From Dryococelus australis (Eukaryota > Arthropoda > Insecta > Phasmatodea > Phasmatidae), in contig CM057006.1 of the NCBI GenBank assembly GCA_029891345.1, forward strand, positions 42,073,056-42,137,055: DNA of 64,000 nt. The letters are read 5' to 3'. The notes below the pieces were generated by a model. The model was given only the letters and a program-made list of their open reading frames with translations. It searched no databases and was not told the origin of the DNA. The position numbers and the translations under genes were made by a program. This document shows, one piece after another, positions 20,105 through 32,539 of this stretch (position 1 is the stretch's first letter; each line of letters begins with the position of its first letter).

Positions 20105-23085
20105 GTTTGCATTCAGTGTAGATTTGATGAAAATGCGAACGGGACTGATATTGGGTCCCCATTACCCTTGTGCAATTTTCGAGGCAATCTCGGCAATCGT
20201 CGTACCTGAGTGATTACAACATGTGTTTTACACCCTTCACCATTTGTGTAAAGCTTAGGGTGTAAACCCACAAAGTGTGTGATTATGCACACAGCTTTTT
20301 CATCTATCACCCCGGTACGGCCTTTGTTCCTGTGACTAAATCCTTGCGGGTTATCGAGCGCATAGTTGGATGTATCGAACTGCAGCTTTAAATCTGGGGT
20401 AATTACTTTACATACATCATCACAAGCAATAGAATATACCAAGGAATCAGTGTCACAATACAGGAGGTGCATAGCCGACAGAAGAAATTTTGTACACATG
20501 TACTTATAGTGAAATTCACAGTGTGATAATTTTGAAAGGTCGGGAATGGCAACACCAGTGTACAAAGGTTTGTTGAACGCAACAGATATCTTTGACATAT
20601 CGACGAGGGCCGGGATTTTATCTATAATCTGCCGTGCCCTGAAGTCGGACATCCTATCAGCTCTGCAGCCCCATAGATCGTGTCATACCTCGAAATGACT
20701 CTAATGTCCCTTTCGCAGCAGATATTCTGCAATGTTTTTCCCTAAACGTAATTATTCATCATCTTGAAAAACGATTTTTCAAATGTTTTTGCGGCCTAAT
20801 GTATGTTTCTCAACGTTAAAGTCAAAGTACGGAGCCATCCATACCTTCTGCTCAAAGTGCAAAATGCGATGAACAGAGTCAAGTTTGGCCCCGTACATCA
20901 AGTACTGCCTCAGTGTTTCTCAGTGTATAACATATTTCTTGCACGACATGAGTGTCAAAAGAAGTTTCTCATGTGAGCCGCTCGGGGGTACACCATTTTC
21001 TGGGGCCAACGGCATATCAGATATTTATCATGACACTTCTCTGGAAATGACAGATCGACTTCTGCGAAAAATCAAGTGTCACCGTCATTCACATGTTTGC
21101 AAAATCCCATGAAATGAACATGCCAGCCTCAACCCACTCGAAATTATCAATCGGAAGCTTCGACTGCATTACATGACTACACATCCCGTTGATGTCGAAA
21201 TAGCATATATATTTCGATGCCACACTAGGGTCATAGTCCTCACCCATGTAAATATTATTGGCTTCCACACATCTTTTTGAAACCTGGGTAATGCTGCCCC
21301 TAACACTGTGTCCTACAAAAGATAATTGTCAGGATCAATGAACATCTCTAGCTGCGCTCATGTCATTGATAATAAAGTGTCCCATGAAAGAGATGGTGCT
21401 GTGACGTACAAGGCGATGTCAAGACCGTAATGAGCCAAAGATACGGTCCTGAAATTCTCAGAAACATTAGCCACCAAACAAGTGTCCATACGTAAGTAAT
21501 GAATGGTATACTGCAACAAGTTTATGCAGGTGATCACTTACCATGTGGCTTGGGCATGAGCGTAATCCTCATCGGTAATGCCTTTGCCTCTCATCACATA
21601 GTGAAATGTGTCATTTGGTGGGAGTGACTTTGCACATCAGACTGTCTGGCGACTTAACAAAGTCATAAGGAAAAATTCCCTTTCGTTTTGCCAATTTGAA
21701 TTGGGTGTTGTCTGTGGAAAGATCGAGCACGTGATATAGTCAATTGAACAGGTAGTAAATTACCTGCCAAAGTTTTCAGAGAGGTGCTCATGAATTGGAA
21801 CGAATTAATAAATCTTAACTTGGAATTTTGCATCTTTCCATTGCTTTCAGTCTATTGGGAATCTCTTTTGTGATACATTTGTATTTCTGTAGAGTCATTC
21901 CAATCACTTGAATTTTTCCAGTATTTTCAATTACCATTTTTCCGTCGTGTTAACGTTGTGTGACATTTAGCCAAGGGCCTTATAAGAAAGTGAGCATAGT
22001 AATTCTGCAGGTTATGGAAAACAGCGACAAGTTGTCTTTTGGGCAGTCTGAAATTCAAGTTGCACTTATTATGTTGCGCTGCCTCTGATTTCGCCTGTCA
22101 CATGGTCTTGGACGACCACAATATCATCTTTACCGAGCATTTCTTTACAAATGTGATAACTTTTCTAAGCTGTCAACCTAGCTTCATCAGCAGGGGTTTT
22201 TGGCTTAATCGGAACAATGACACTGTAAATTCCTGCAACGCACTTTGTAAGTTCAACTAATTTGTACATACAATCAGTACCCCCAAACTCTAAATACTGA
22301 GACAAACTTGAATTGTATGAACAAACCAACAAAACTATAAGCAAATGGAACGTTTTGGTTAATGTTTCATCATTAGGCAAGCAAGTGGACATGGGTTTCA
22401 GGCAACTTTCAATGTCGCAATAGGCTACGAAACCCAATCTCTGCTGTTTGCTGTAATCTTTAAATTCCAAGTACTTGTCGTTACCTGTGGGGAAAGTACT
22501 GCGAACAGCTTTTCGTTGCTAGCAAAGAATACTATGACTTGCGAGTTTCTCCTCACCAACAAAGTATTGGAGACAATGCTCAGAATATGTTTCTTACACT
22601 TCTCCTTACTCAGCTGACTACCAACCAGCCATGACAAATTTCTAATAAAGACAAAATGCAAATGAGCAGCTATTCCACTCACACAAATTGCCAAAATATT
22701 TGTGTATTTGTCATGGCGTACATGAGAAATATGCATGGGTACTACAACCTCACCCTTTTCACAACTTTCGTGAATTATATTGCTATCTTTGTCTACCATG
22801 CAGTAGACATTGATAGAAATAGAATTTCTCCTCAAACTTGCAAATATGCTGTATGACTATAGGTGCTGACAGACCTTCGATATTTAAAACCTGGTTGGAT
22901 ACGAAGTAATTCTCTCGGCATGTTGTGTGGCAGGAAACAGATGGTGAATGGCCGATATTGACTCACATGGACGTCCATGTACGTCAACATTTGGAGATTC
23001 CAACCAGAACCACATGTACTAAATTCCTCTAGTCTGTTTGTGAGATAAGGAACGATATCCTCATCATAGATTAAACCCACATTGC
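20105..23085 (-). pseudogene. Protein-primed DNA polymerase B (Polinton type), pseudogene
   Basis: Several minus-strand frames, in order, reproduce the layout of Polinton PolB. From the N-terminus: GSGWNLQ followed by a YMDVHVSQY-like stretch (about 22960-23000); RNLSWLVGSQLSK (about 22620); exonuclease motif I as YCDIES (22409-22423); RKGIFPYDF (about 21670-21695); the exonuclease III region YLRMDT...SENFR (about 21450-21497); palm motif A as YFDINGM (21185-21205); NGVPPSGSHEKLLL (about 20960-21000); motif B as KMMNNYV then GKT (20735-20767); and motif C YCDTDSLVY (20432-20461) in the longest surviving frame, 20113-20652. Frame changes and stops separate these pieces, so no functional enzyme is encoded. 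In family terms the protein would replicate linear DNA from a terminal-protein primer. The tyrosine, aspartate and glycine signatures remain, so decay is recent or partial. Confidence 0.85.
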
Positions 23086-23235
23086 ATGAATAGAGGACAG
23101 GGAGTGCTTTGATTTGAAAATAAAAATTATGTATCGTCTTCTTATGCCATGAGGGATTTTAAGTACTTACCCACTACAGAAATAGTTAATCTAACTGGCT
23201 GGGGTGATGCGATTAATGAGGTTAATAAAGGGACT

Positions 23236-23773
23236 TTACACATCTGGAAAAAAAATAGAAAAATCAGCATGAGACTCTAATTGATCATTGCGTATCCATG
23301 TGTCATTTAGTCTTCTCGCGAACGTCGTAGCCAATAGCTGGTATGTTAGGTCTGACAAAGCTTCCGCTGAGGCTTGGGAATCGGGAAAGGAATTATTTTC
23401 CGGCTCCCTTGGCGAATTATCTCTAATTGACTCAATAGTTGATTGTGAAACAGTTGGAGCACTCTCCAAATCACAAGAATCTTCTGTGTCTGATAAAAAT
23501 AAGTCCTCATTCAAAAGATCAACCTTCTCATGTTTGGAGAAGCGGACACATTTTGACCTATTGGTTTTGACAATCTCTCCGTAAGTGAATCCATGGTCGA
23601 ATTGCTTAAGTGGAGATCGTTCTCCAATAGATTAACTTTTGTCTGCTTAGGCGAAGGGACACTGTCTCGACAGCTTGTTTATCTTTCTGTCTGTGGTTCC
23701 GAATCGGAATCGCGTACCTAAAGATCTTCAAGCAAGATGTCAATACAGGATTGCTTACGCTCACCCATTTTCA
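23236..23773 (-). pseudogene. Broken acidic leader ORF upstream of PolB
   Basis: A minus-strand ATG at 23771 begins MGERKQSC and continues in broken frames. A second piece (23236-23514, 92 codons) is rich in Asp, Glu and Ser, with LFLSDTEDSCDLES near its start. The frame of that piece extends upstream through RFSKHEKVDLLNEDL before a stop. It may be the N-terminal region of the polymerase polyprotein or a separate small gene. No known domain is recognised. It lies just upstream of PolB on the same strand. Confidence 0.4.
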
Positions 23774-23798
23774 CCTAGTTAAACACTTTCTTTAGTTT

Positions 23799-23816
23799 CC
23801 CTCTTATAAATATTTA
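23799..23816 (-). promoter_or_regulatory. possible TATA box of the PolB transcription unit
   Basis: On the minus strand AAATATTTATAAGAGGG lies about 30 bp before the ATG at 23771. Position and sequence suit a core promoter, but AT-rich DNA makes chance matches common. Confidence 0.25.
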
Positions 23817-25044
23817 AACACCACAATAAATACGCCGAAGTGACCCCTCGTTCTGAAAAAAGAAAACATTCTTGATAACATACACATACACAATATACGT
23901 AAAAAATTATTTTATTATTATTAACATCCTAGACAAAATGTTTTTCTTGATTTAAACAATTTTGTGTTTGTTGGGGAAAGACAGAAATAGGAGCTGTAAC
24001 TAAAAAGGCAGCAAAGCCCGAATACTTTTACAGAGTCACGTAGCTAGCAACCAAGGAAAAAACAATAGACGAGCTAAGGTCTCGGCCGCCCGACGGGCCA
24101 TGTATACGGTGATTGTGGGACGAGGCACGAAGTGTCGGGCAGTCTGCGCACGGAGCTGTTTTAGTGACAGAGTGGGAGCTCTAGTACACTAAACTGCTGC
24201 TAGTGCCCGCATGTGCCACCGTACAGTCGCTCTCCCCTCCAACTCCATCCAACAACTTCCCCTTCTTCCCCGCTGTCGTGCAAAGACTGTGGGCACGCAG
24301 TGGGAAGGGAGACTGGGCACTTCCCCTCCGGCCACGCCACTCTGTCAACTTCTCTGCAGCATGAATTTCTTATCGAACACCCGTATCAAGTAATGAACTA
24401 ACCATAGCCCGTGACCTGCCTCATCTACCTTTAATAAATGTATGGAGCACATGGACTGTGTTTATGATATTGCATTTCAGTTTAAGCCCACTTTGAACAT
24501 TACTTTTGTGAGAGAGAAATTCTACATTTTATTATTTTTTTAAAGCATAAACTATCAAATTTCTACACCATCAAAAATTACGTCCTAGGGAACACAATCA
24601 AAACTTTTAATTAGTGATACACCATAAAAAAACTGTTAAGTAGTTTTACACCATTAATTTTTTTTATTTTATAATTTTTTCGAAAATAAGTTTAATAACA
24701 AAAGTTTTAGCAAGGGGAATTAATCTGTTACATTCAAAGCTTTTAAAAGCCTTCTCGAAAATTCAAACATATACTACACTATAAACTATACATTCTTAAA
24801 AAAATACTTAAAAATACAAACATTTTATGCTATAAAACTAAACATGTAATACGTAAAGCAAACCCACATATACATTTGATTCTCTTACAAAAATGCAATC
24901 ATGCATCTTTAGAAGTAAAATTTTCTGAAACTTAAAAAATACCTGAAGAATAGATATGTGATATATATATAATATATATATCACACTCGCAATCATACAA
25001 CTACCTTGTCAAAATTTCTCTGAGTACTTGGCCATACATTCTAG

Positions 25045-25405
25045 GTGCTTTTTCACATATTTTTGCGAATATTTAAACAGTGAAGAGAGGCTGTGGGTTC
25101 TGCTAAATAAACTCAAAACTACATGAAAAAATTACATCTGGAATTAAATTTACACGTCTTTTCCCCCACACTTACACTTAAGTCATACAACTACCTAGAT
25201 GCTTTTTCACATATTTTTTGTGAATATTTAAACAATGAACAGAGGCAGTAGGTGTGTGTTATTGACACGGGCCCTATTTTGTATAGAGCAAGATGCTACT
25301 ACTGGTGGTATACCCCTCCTCTCAGCTCTGTTAAATAAACTCAAAACTACGTGACAATATCACATCTAGAATTAAATTTACATGACTTTTACCCCGCACT
25401 CACAC
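25045..25405. repeat. diverged tandem duplication, unit ~140 bp
   Basis: Both units contain TTTTTCACATATTTTT, GAATATTTAAACA, TAAATAAACTCAAAACTAC and GAATTAAATTTACA in order (first about 25045-25185, second about 25197-25405). The second unit has about 75 extra bases beginning TAGGTGTGTGTTATTGAC. Confidence 0.75.
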
Positions 25406-25689
25406 TCACAGTCATACACTCACACTCACCCATTTATAGCCAAAACCCATCCTTAAACACCCTCAAACATCCTTAAAATACCTAACTTAACAAATATTCT
25501 TAAGTATGAAATATTTTTATTTGATTTAAAAAAATCATTCAGGTCTAGCATTTTTTTAAGTTTAATGAAATTCATAAAATTTACTCAAAGTTTAAAGAAA
25601 CTTGAAAATTTTTAACTAAAATACCAAAAACTCTAAATTTTGTATTAAAAATTTTTCACTTAAAATCTTGTAGTGAAGATGGTGGTTGT

Positions 25690-25745
25690 TGTTGAGACCT
25701 GAACCCAGGTCAAACTGTATGAGCGCTACCCTGCTCCGCTAAGTG
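25690..25745 (-). other. tRNA-like segment (SINE head remnant)
   Basis: On the minus strand TAGCGGAGCAGG fits the pol III A-box consensus exactly, and GGTTCAGGTC is a near B-box. They are about 9 bases closer than in a real tRNA and there is no matching acceptor stem, so this is not a tRNA gene. Confidence 0.35.
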
Positions 25746-28700
25746 AGCATCAGGGTGGGTGGGCATGCACTCGTAATCCCCTCAGGATCTCTGTGGGAGC
25801 CTAGTGCAGCAGCCTAGCAAGCGGTCGAGCGATACTCCGCTGGTAACTTCTCTGATAGGCGAGGAGGGTTGGTTTCACTGTTGTGGCAGAAGCAATAGGC
25901 GTGCGAGCGATTCCCTTGTTCGCAAAGCCCCACAGAGTCAAGCAACAGGCGAGTGGCCGACCAAATTCCAGAGAAAGCGGGCGAATTCGCAAGCAGGCAG
26001 TAGAACTGGAAATGAGAAATTCATTCACGACACAACCCTTTCGCATCAGGTCCCGGTAGCTGCTGGTGGATGGGCGTGTGGTGCCCTTGGCCTAGGCACT
26101 GCAGACAAGTTCACAGGGTGTCAGTGCACAAGAGAGTAGGCGATATTGACCCCATGGAGTCACACGATCAAATGCGGAGCTTGGGTGGGAGGTGCTATTT
26201 ATAGTCCACGACTCTCCTTTCTTGCTAAATTTTATATTTCGTAATTTGCTATCTAATTGTATTAAACCTACATATTACATAACAGACAGTTTTAGTTAAA
26301 TTTTAAGCAAATTTAACGCACTTAAAGAATTTTATGCGATTTTTTAAAATTTAGTTGGTATATGTTAAAATTGAACGTGTATTTGTATGGTTTTATACCA
26401 ATGGGTTTGAATTACATTCTTATTTGATGATTTATTACACGAACTATTATTCCAATACAAACTTTTCACAATACAAGGTGTTGCAAGCAGTTATACATTT
26501 CAACTATCTTTCTCACATGTTTATACTAACTTTTCCCCTTTAATGAACAAATTAATATGATTTAATTATGTGTTAAGTTCATTGTTCCATAAAAGAATGT
26601 TATAGTAATACATATTTTAATGTGTCGTAATGTACCAATGTAAAGTACCAACATAACGCAAACCCAGAATCTATGTATTGCAATCATAGATACCCAACAC
26701 CAAAAGTCAGAAACTAGATTACATTCGTACAAGACCTAACCCAAAATCAGACCCAGTTTATATCAACAAAGCCTTATTAAGGATGGTATATTATATTGTT
26801 AGCAATGAAGAAGCAGTTAGAGTGTTTGCTTCCAGAACTTTCCTCTTGGTTTTTCAGTATAACTGTATTTCGTTTTAGTAAGAACATAGTTTGTTTTTGA
26901 TAGAACTCATAGACTTTTAACTCATTGCATCATACTTTTAATAGCAAATGAAAGAATCTCTCTCTGTTTTGACATTTTAATTACTTTCCTCTCAAATGTC
27001 TGTGGGGAGAAAATATCTTTCTTGCTAAAACAAGTTCACTTTTAATAAGGAATATGTTAAATAAATGTAAAAATTAATTGCAAAACATTCATTTATTTAC
27101 AAAATTAGGAAACTACAGGATGTTACAAAACATAGAATATATTTGACAATTGTTTCAAAATATATACAAATACAGAGTGAACCAAAGATTTTTATACTAC
27201 AATTTAACACAACCAAGTACAGGAGATTACATAAATCATAGCACCAGTAAGTATGGGGCACTCCACAAACATAGATACCAACAATTTTAATACTGGTTAT
27301 ATGTTATAGGGTGTTTGTCAGTTTATTATTCCTCAAATTCATTCTTCGAAGCATACTTTATTCCTCAAATATGTCTGTTTAGCACTCAAATAAGGCCTTT
27401 TTATTCCACAAACCATACTTTATTCCTTAGATCTTAACATGACGACCCAAGTTATCCGTTCGTGGGAACTGGCGAAAACAGTATTCACAGTTCAGAATCG
27501 TACGAGATGAATTCTTCACAAATTTGCTCCTCTCATGTCTGTGGACATTGTAGGCAAAAGTGTAAATTTTCCCCTCAGTATTTGCAGTGTAGTTTATTCG
27601 GTGATGTCTCCATTCTCATCATTGCAGATTAAATGAATAATACTCGTGAAGAGAAAGTTTACTTCCGAATAGAAGTTCATGTCACAATGTCAGAATGACA
27701 ACTAACTTGTTTCTGTATGAATGTACTGTTTTAAACAGTAACATGTTTAATTAATGACGATAAAATATATTCATTCTAATATTTGTATCTTAATTGCAGG
27801 GGTATGCGTACTAATTCACCATGTTATTAAATATACCTATGTATGTTAGACGGAATACATCTTTACTTGGTATTTAATTAAAATGAATAAATAATCATTT
27901 AATTTCAGGAATGTAGAAGGGAGAGTTGGGTTTAGAAGTATTTTGTAGGGAATTTTTAAAGACTTTGTTTACTAAATGATTGTGTTAGTAGGAGGTTGGC
28001 CTGTTGAGTAAACAATTTTAAGCTGCGATTATCTTAACGGTCTTCTGTTTTAAACATGCATATGTAATATGAATTTCGTTTTTTCCCACTAACTTTCGTC
28101 TGATAATTCGTTATGTCGATTCCTAAGTTGTTTGGAATAAAGTTATTTGTCTTGGTTATATCTTTTTTACCGATGTAAATAATTTGTTGATAGTTGGAAT
28201 GGGTTATACGATTGCAAAATGGCCACCATTTTCCTGTAAATTTTGCTTAAGTGCATTGAAATATCGTGGAATTTGACATATTCCAGCTCCGATAGGTCAT
28301 TTCAACCTTCATTCGTGCTATTTCTTTTGTGTGGCATTCAAATTTGTTTTATAAGGAAGTCGATTTGTAAATAAGTTCGAGTATATACAAATTTTATGGT
28401 AGATATGTATCTAAAATTATCGATTGGGAAGCTTTTGAATTGAAATCTTGGTTATAAGTAAATTTTAGTGTCATAGACAAGTCTGCATGTCAAATACGTA
28501 TTTTTCTCTGCTATACATATATATTTAAAAACAGATTGAAAGTTTGAATATGTATGCATGTGCCGTGTCTTCCATTGTGATAGTTAATACTTGAATAAAA
28601 ATACGTGTTTGAAAACGGTGATCTTACAATGTTTTAAAATAAAAATTTTAGCTAGTGAAAATATCTCTTGTGCGAAAAATATACTTAGTTTCCTGGAAAT

Positions 28701-29257
28701 TCTTTAATAAATTTACTGGAAATGGAATGAAGTTTATTGGATTAATTCATTTCTTGGATTAATATATAAATTTTGTTGTAATTTTATCTGCAAATTATGA
28801 TTTCGGGTAATACTGTGAAATCTTAAATTCACTGCTAATAAGACTGGTCAAAGCATTCGGAAGAGTCCAAACTTCGCTGCACTAGCTGAGGGAGTCAGTT
28901 AGGCAGGCAGACAGTCTTTGTATCGGGAAGACACGAGCTATGAACTGGAGAGGTCTAAGGGTTCGGCGGAAGGGGAGTGGTTGGCATCCTGTACTTGGGC
29001 TGGCTCTCATGGCGAGGGGTGGATGGTAGGGTGGCTAGGGGCAGCCAGCTCTCGATCTGCACGCAACTAGGCAGTTATCGTATTCTTGAATCAGCTGCGA
29101 AAAATGACAATTGCGGACAGACGGGTGACTGACCCCCATGACCTCACACTCCGGCGAGGGGTTGTAGGAGGCGTAGGGTTGGTTGGCATCGTGGAGTCGG
29201 ACCAGCTCTGAAGGCATGGGGTGGTTGTTGTGGGGGTGGGTGTTTTGTGGTGTAAGG

Positions 29258-29284
29258 GGCAGGCAGGCAGGCAGGCAGGCAGGC
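29258..29284. repeat. (GGCA)n microsatellite
   Basis: GGCA repeated about six times, at the edge of a GC-rich imperfect repeat region. Confidence 0.9.
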
Positions 29285-29386
29285 TTCCTCCTATGCGAAC
29301 ACAAGTAGGAAGATGACGCCTTCTTGAGAATTTACCGAAAATATTTGACGATCGCGGGCAGCTTGGGTCAGCGCGCGCCGACGAGG

Positions 29387-29476
29387 GTTGGGGAGGGGAA
29401 AGGGGGTGCAAGCTGATTTCTTGACCTCAGGGTCCCGCAAACACGATCTTGTTGGGGAGGGGAAAGGGGGTGCCGG
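29387..29476. repeat. pair of 23-bp direct repeats
   Basis: GTTGGGGAGGGGAAAGGGGG plus TGC occurs twice, 64 bases apart (about 29388 and 29452). It lies just inside the right TIR. Confidence 0.85.
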
Positions 29477-29666
29477 CAGCCAGGACCCGATCTACACCTC
29501 TGTAGGCAGTCGGTATCATATTTAGTCGTTCATAAATGTCTGTGGGAGACAGATGTGCTATTCATCAGCTCCTCTGAACCACCTAAACACAGCACCTCTA
29601 TACACTTGGCGGCCGACAAGGCAATCCTCGGGGGTAGCTCAAACTACGTACCGGCTACCATTGCAC

Positions 29667-30492
29667 CTACCTTCATCTCTGTAGTGCTACCTTCGATTAA
29701 CGTTTTAATATGAAAACTATTTTATCGGGATACTTTTTTTCGTGTGTTTAGACAATATTGCAATAAGATTTTCAATATTCGTGTTCCGTAAACGAAACTT
29801 CGAAGCATTTTCAACTCGTGTTTTTTTGTTACCAAGTGACGTGAATTTCACAGATCTAATGGAAATTTGTAGTACGCCTCTATAAAGTGTTGCACAGTTA
29901 CGCTTTGCGGGCTTAAGTACTACTTCACGTCATCCGAGTGTCCCTACGCTTCCGCGGAAATAATTTGTGTTAAAAATGAATTATTCTGAAAATAGTGAAA
30001 CTTTAGTTTAAAAAATTATCGTTTCTTTGTCTGTTGTAGGACGAATACAGAGTTTTCTCGTAAATTTCAACTCATTTGCCTTCAAGACGCCGGCTTCGCT
30101 ACACATATATAATGAGGCTTTCCACACACACAGCTTATAAGACGATGTAATTGCTACGGTGGACTCATTAATACATCAGACTCCTATCAAACGGACATGT
30201 TTTAAAAAATATTCCAGGTATGTGCGAGAGGCGTTACGTAGTATACATGTATTTATATTATGCTATTTTGTCTGTTTAAAATTTGAATCGTATAATTCAA
30301 ATGCGAGTTTGGAAATCTTTATTTATTCATACTGACTAACTGGATTTCGTTTAGTGAATTTGCACTTGTCGACATCAGATGTTATTCGCGTAGTTAAAAT
30401 TCTCTCTCGTGTAAATTATATTTCTAAGCTCGAGACTCACATTATGTTTAAGACACTCGTAATTCCACTTATTATTCCTGTAGTGGTTTGAA
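29667..30492 (-). repeat. Right long terminal inverted repeat
   Basis: Inverted match to 18055-18806. It is about 75 bp longer because of extra sequence at about 29873-29950 (GTACGCCTCTATAAAGTGTT to CTACGCTTCCGCGGAAATAA) that the left arm lacks between GGAAATTTGTAGTA and TTGTGTTTAAAA-type sequence. Confidence 0.8.
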
Positions 30493-30510
30493 ATCTCCGA
30501 TTCGATGCGT

Positions 30511-31650
30511 GTAATTTATTCATACATAGAACACTCTGAAATTCTTTAATGTTCAATTGCATTCCTAAAACAGAATGTTAAATACGTAAATCGCATCTTT
30601 TATTGTCGGCTATCTACTGTCTACGAGCAATATCCAACCAAAAGACATAAAATATACACTTAGGCCACTCTTAGAAATCGTTTTAACCCTGAATTTCTCT
30701 CGTGTGTAAAATATATTCGTAAGAATCATATATCTACCACCAACATCCCTACAAACACCTCAAATTTTGAAAAATTAGAAGAAATTAGCCTTAGCCCACT
30801 CTTGCACTCAACTCTACACCTATATAAGTCATTGCAACCCACCTCTCTGGTCACTTGCCTTTAGAACACCACACCGTCAACATCGTACAGAGCTCCTGCT
30901 ACCCCCACCCAAAAAGAGAGAAAGAAAAAATCAAGGGAAAAATAAATAAAATAAAAATTTTTTAATCCGATTAAAAATTAACCCTTTTTAATAAAAACTT
31001 CCAATTACATTTAGCCCTTTCAATTAAATCCAACCGTTTCTATTTTTGATCGTAATAAAATCTGATTAAGGATTAAATCTTTCAATCAAATCGATAATCC
31101 ATCAATTAGTCCCTCGTGACCTAGAACCCTCGCCCCCACCCCCCGCCGTACTACTTCTATGCTGTGCTATATTTGCTCTTCATGGGTTGGTTTTTATTTT
31201 TGCGAAGGCTTCTGCTCGCGTTTTTAAATTTATTTACCTCTTATATAATTTTCTCTGGGAATTGAAACAGAAATAAACGTTAGGCTAGGATATTTTTGTT
31301 TACACAATGTTGGCTGTAAATTGCCATAATTCATTAAATAATGTTTCTCAGATGTATAAAAATACTTGCATGAAAAGCATAATGTTTACAATAAAGTTTG
31401 CAATGCTTAGTATTTCACGAATCACAATTTAATTTCCTCGAACAGATCAAAGTTAATTGCATACGATTTATTCCCGTGTATACGAAAAAAAATTTATCTA
31501 TATCTTTAAGTGTCATTTAGCCTTGGAGGTTATAGCGATCTTATAGTTGTTTTCAAAGTTTGTGTAACTCACGAATGCCATATTTTCGCTACCCGTTCTT
31601 GCCATATCAATGTGAAAACCTTATACACCTATACTATTCGTCGAACTATA
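30511..31650. other. unassigned AT-rich sequence
   Basis: Repeated ATTAAAA/ATCAAAT-rich stretches near 30950-31110; otherwise nothing. No gene. Confidence 0.35.
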
Positions 31651-32016
31651 GGCTGTTCACGGTAAAATGAGCACTTTTGAAAGCCCTTCTTAAGATGTAC
31701 TTCTATACACGTTGCGTGTTCTTCCGCCTTATGTAAAATTAACATTGCTATGGGCCTCATCACTTTATTCATGTTTCGGTCAACTCAAACTGTGAAATTA
31801 TTAGGAAAGTAAATATTGTACAAATCTGCTCATTTCTACACTTCGATGCATTAAAAAATGCAGAAAGCAACAGAAATAACTATTTCACCTCCATCGTTAC
31901 CAACTTTACGGGACACATGCCACTCGTTGCGCCCATTAAAATGTATGCAGGCATGGCTCAATGACTTTTTTCTAAGGTTGATTTCAAAAGTGTTCACTTT
32001 GTCGTGAACAGCCTTT
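31651..32016 (-). mobile_element. Family A1 MITE, internally shortened
   Basis: Starts GGCTGTTCACGGTAAAATGA and ends TTCACTTTGTCGTGAACAGC plus C. The middle lacks about 50 bases of the A1 consensus around the AACTTAAATTATT segment. Confidence 0.85.
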
Positions 32017-32539
32017 ATCAAAGTTTTCATATGAATAGCAACACGTTTACACGACATATTTATTCAGTACACAAACTTTACCTGCTTACGTGAAGTATCA
32101 TATGATACCTAGAAATACCAAGTTTTACGTAAACGTGAAAGTGTAGCATGATACGTCGTGTAGTCGTAATCCCGGCTTAAAGTAGCTTATGTTAGTTCCC
32201 ACGCTCTGAAAGTCCTGGGTCACATCCGCCAGTTCATATTCAAGGAGTGGAAACGTCGGCGCCATCCTCCTACTGTAAAGACGACCCTAGGTAGGCCTAA
32301 TTTACATAAATTAGTATATGGGATTCTGGCAAGTACACCGAAAAAAAATTGTAATTTTTACTGAGAAATTGTTCGTAAAGTTACAAATGCTTGTGACAGT
32401 ACAACGATTTCTCTCGTTGAACTACACGGGCCGTGTTTGTAATGTACCTTAAGAAATTTTTGTACTATACTGGACCGTTTCCACGAGCTTCAGCAAAATG
32501 GCGGACACTCAACAACGTAAACCCGTATATAGAACTCTT

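Larger units (their letters stand above)
23890..29660. other. ORF-poor interior of the Polinton-like element
   Basis: About 5.8 kb of mostly AT-rich sequence without a convincing frame. It holds tandem repeats (25045-25405), a tRNA-like segment (25690-25745) and GC-rich repetitive stretches near 24060-24400, 25740-26180 and 28860-29500. Either the missing Polinton genes have eroded beyond recognition or they were replaced by other DNA. A direct NCBI-type translated search of this stretch would decide. Confidence 0.4.
18040..30510 (-). mobile_element. Decayed Maverick/Polinton-like element
   Basis: Long inverted repeats lie at about 18055-18806 and 29667-30492, enclosing about 10.9 kb. The left half carries a broken protein-primed DNA polymerase B on the minus strand. 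Terminal inverted repeats of several hundred bases plus PolB is the Maverick/Polinton arrangement. The usual partners (retroviral-type integrase, FtsK/HerA-like packaging ATPase, adenoviral-type protease, capsid proteins) are not recognisable, and 12.4 kb is shorter than the 15-20 kb typical of intact elements. The exact outer ends and the expected 6-bp TSD could not be fixed because similarity fades near 18035-18060 and 30490-30515. Confidence 0.7.

Noticed and set aside
20885..21112. plus-strand frame at the PolB locus
   Set aside because: Antisense shadow of the PolB pseudogene.
22039..22856. plus-strand frames at the PolB locus
   Set aside because: Antisense to conserved PolB pieces.
25690..25745. 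functional tRNA gene
   Set aside because: A and B boxes are too close and no acceptor stem pairs; the same objection applies to the tRNA-like segments at 32698, 34012, 52998 and 59223.
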